This document shows, one piece after another, positions 22,184 through 22,660 of a stretch of DNA of 22,660 nucleotides. The DNA is taken from positions 1-22,660 of the forward strand of contig JAEDGL010000022.1 of NCBI GenBank assembly GCA_016297535.1. Direction: 5' to 3'. The notes below the pieces were generated by a model. It did not search any database. It saw nothing but the letters and a program-made list of their open reading frames with translations, and was not told where the DNA came from. Position 1 is the first letter of the stretch, and each line of letters opens with the position of its first letter. The stretch comes from Clostridia bacterium. GTDB taxonomy: Bacteria; Bacillota; Clostridia; Christensenellales; Aristaeellaceae. Position numbers and translations under genes: made by a program.

Positions 22184-22660
22184 TTACTCAACCTTGACGT
22201 AGATACCGTCCTGGATCACGTACACAGCGGGAGTCTTGGTGACTTCGCCGGTGGTGGCCCAGGTCAGCTCGCCGGTCAGGCCGCTCACCTGCAGGGTGGC
22301 AAACTGCTCGATCAGCATTTCGCAGGCGTCCTCGGGAGAGGTTTCGCCGTTGATGCCGCCGTTCTGGGAAGCGGCGTACAGGGCGTAAACGCCGTCGTAA
22401 GCGTCAGCCGCAAACTGGTTGGGCTCCTCGCCGTAGGCAGCCACATACTGCTTAACAAAGGACTGGATCTTCTCCTCCTGAGAAGAAGCAGCAAAGGGAG
22501 TCAGCAGCATCAGGCCTTCCGCCAGAGTCTTGTCGAAACCTTCCAGGGTCAGGATGCCGTCCATGCCGTCGCCTCCGAAGAAGACGGGAGCATACTCAAC
22601 AGCCTTGGCCTGAGCCAGGATCAGGGAAGCGGGGGTGTAGTAGATGGGCAGGAACACCAG
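22184..22660 (-). CDS. livJ: Branched-chain amino acid ABC transporter substrate-binding protein, partial (C-terminal part)
   Basis: The last 158 codons of a substrate-binding protein; the N-terminus and signal peptide lie beyond the window edge. Seen: LPIYYTPASLILAQAKAV, FFGGDGMDG, then FVKQYVAAYGEEPNQFAADAYDGVYALYAA, which is the C-lobe pattern of LivJ/LivK-type (Peripla_BP_6) proteins, and LTGELTWATTGEVTKTPAVYV near the end. It delivers leucine, isoleucine, valine or a similar solute to LivHMGF. The specificity cannot be judged from this fragment. Confidence 0.9.
   Translation of the reverse strand: MVFLPIYYTPASLILAQAKAVEYAPVFFGGDGMDGILTLEGFDKTLAEGLMLLTPFAASSQEEKIQSFVKQYVAAYGEEPNQFAADAYDGVYALYAASQNGGINGETSPEDACEMLIEQFATLQVSGLTGELTWATTGEVTKTPAVYVIQDGIYVKVE

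Overview
The window reads as chromosomal DNA of a GC-rich, low-oxygen Clostridia-type Firmicute. The basis is strong AGGAGG-type ribosome sites before almost every gene, a long-form hibernation factor, family-typical Firmicute proteins (DacF-like carboxypeptidase, LplA/YtcQ-like solute-binding protein, the PGRTEIGGNHTDHN-type galactokinase) and many short intrinsic terminators. The genus cannot be fixed from sequence alone. No rRNA, tRNA, CRISPR array, transposase or phage gene was seen. Genes are dense, mostly on the minus strand and grouped in operons.

Layout. 1-163: tail of a neighbouring locus with a repeat element and a plus-strand terminator. 164-883 (-): MBL-fold hydrolase, with a promoter back to back with that of 1014-2289 (+), a secreted phosphodiester-glycosidase-like protein followed by L-rhamnose mutarotase. 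2488-4346 (-): an acetyltransferase operon (two GNAT proteins and an AAC(3)-type enzyme). 4592-5743 (-): secreted D-Ala-D-Ala carboxypeptidase. 5819-10711 (-): a sugar/nucleoside operon of solute-binding protein, galactokinase, phosphopentomutase and purine nucleoside phosphorylase, behind a promoter full of palindromes. 11101-11688 (-): an AT-rich MBL-fold gene that looks imported. 11831-12322 (-): a third GNAT protein.

12414-16545 (-): a complete four-enzyme nucleotide-sugar cassette (wbpA, wbpB, wbpD, wbpE type) predicted to turn UDP-GlcNAc into UDP-2,3-diacetamido-2,3-dideoxyglucuronic acid, the most distinctive metabolic unit here. 16901-18370 (+): hibernation factor and a PHP-family histidinol-phosphatase-like enzyme. 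18501-22660 (-): a branched-chain amino-acid-type ABC transporter (livJ, partial, then livH, livM, livG, livF).

Between the genes lies a modular repeat family. Its core GGGTTTATCGACAACCTGA occurs at 43-61 and 4501-4519 and, with one change, inverted at 2362-2380. It always sits directly next to a variable hairpin, in two cases a clear terminator. A 17-nt palindrome, GCCTTGCTGCGCAAGGC, is shared by two copies. Together with the isolated wbp-type cassette this is the best candidate for something undescribed. No defence system or other obviously novel multi-gene machine was found.
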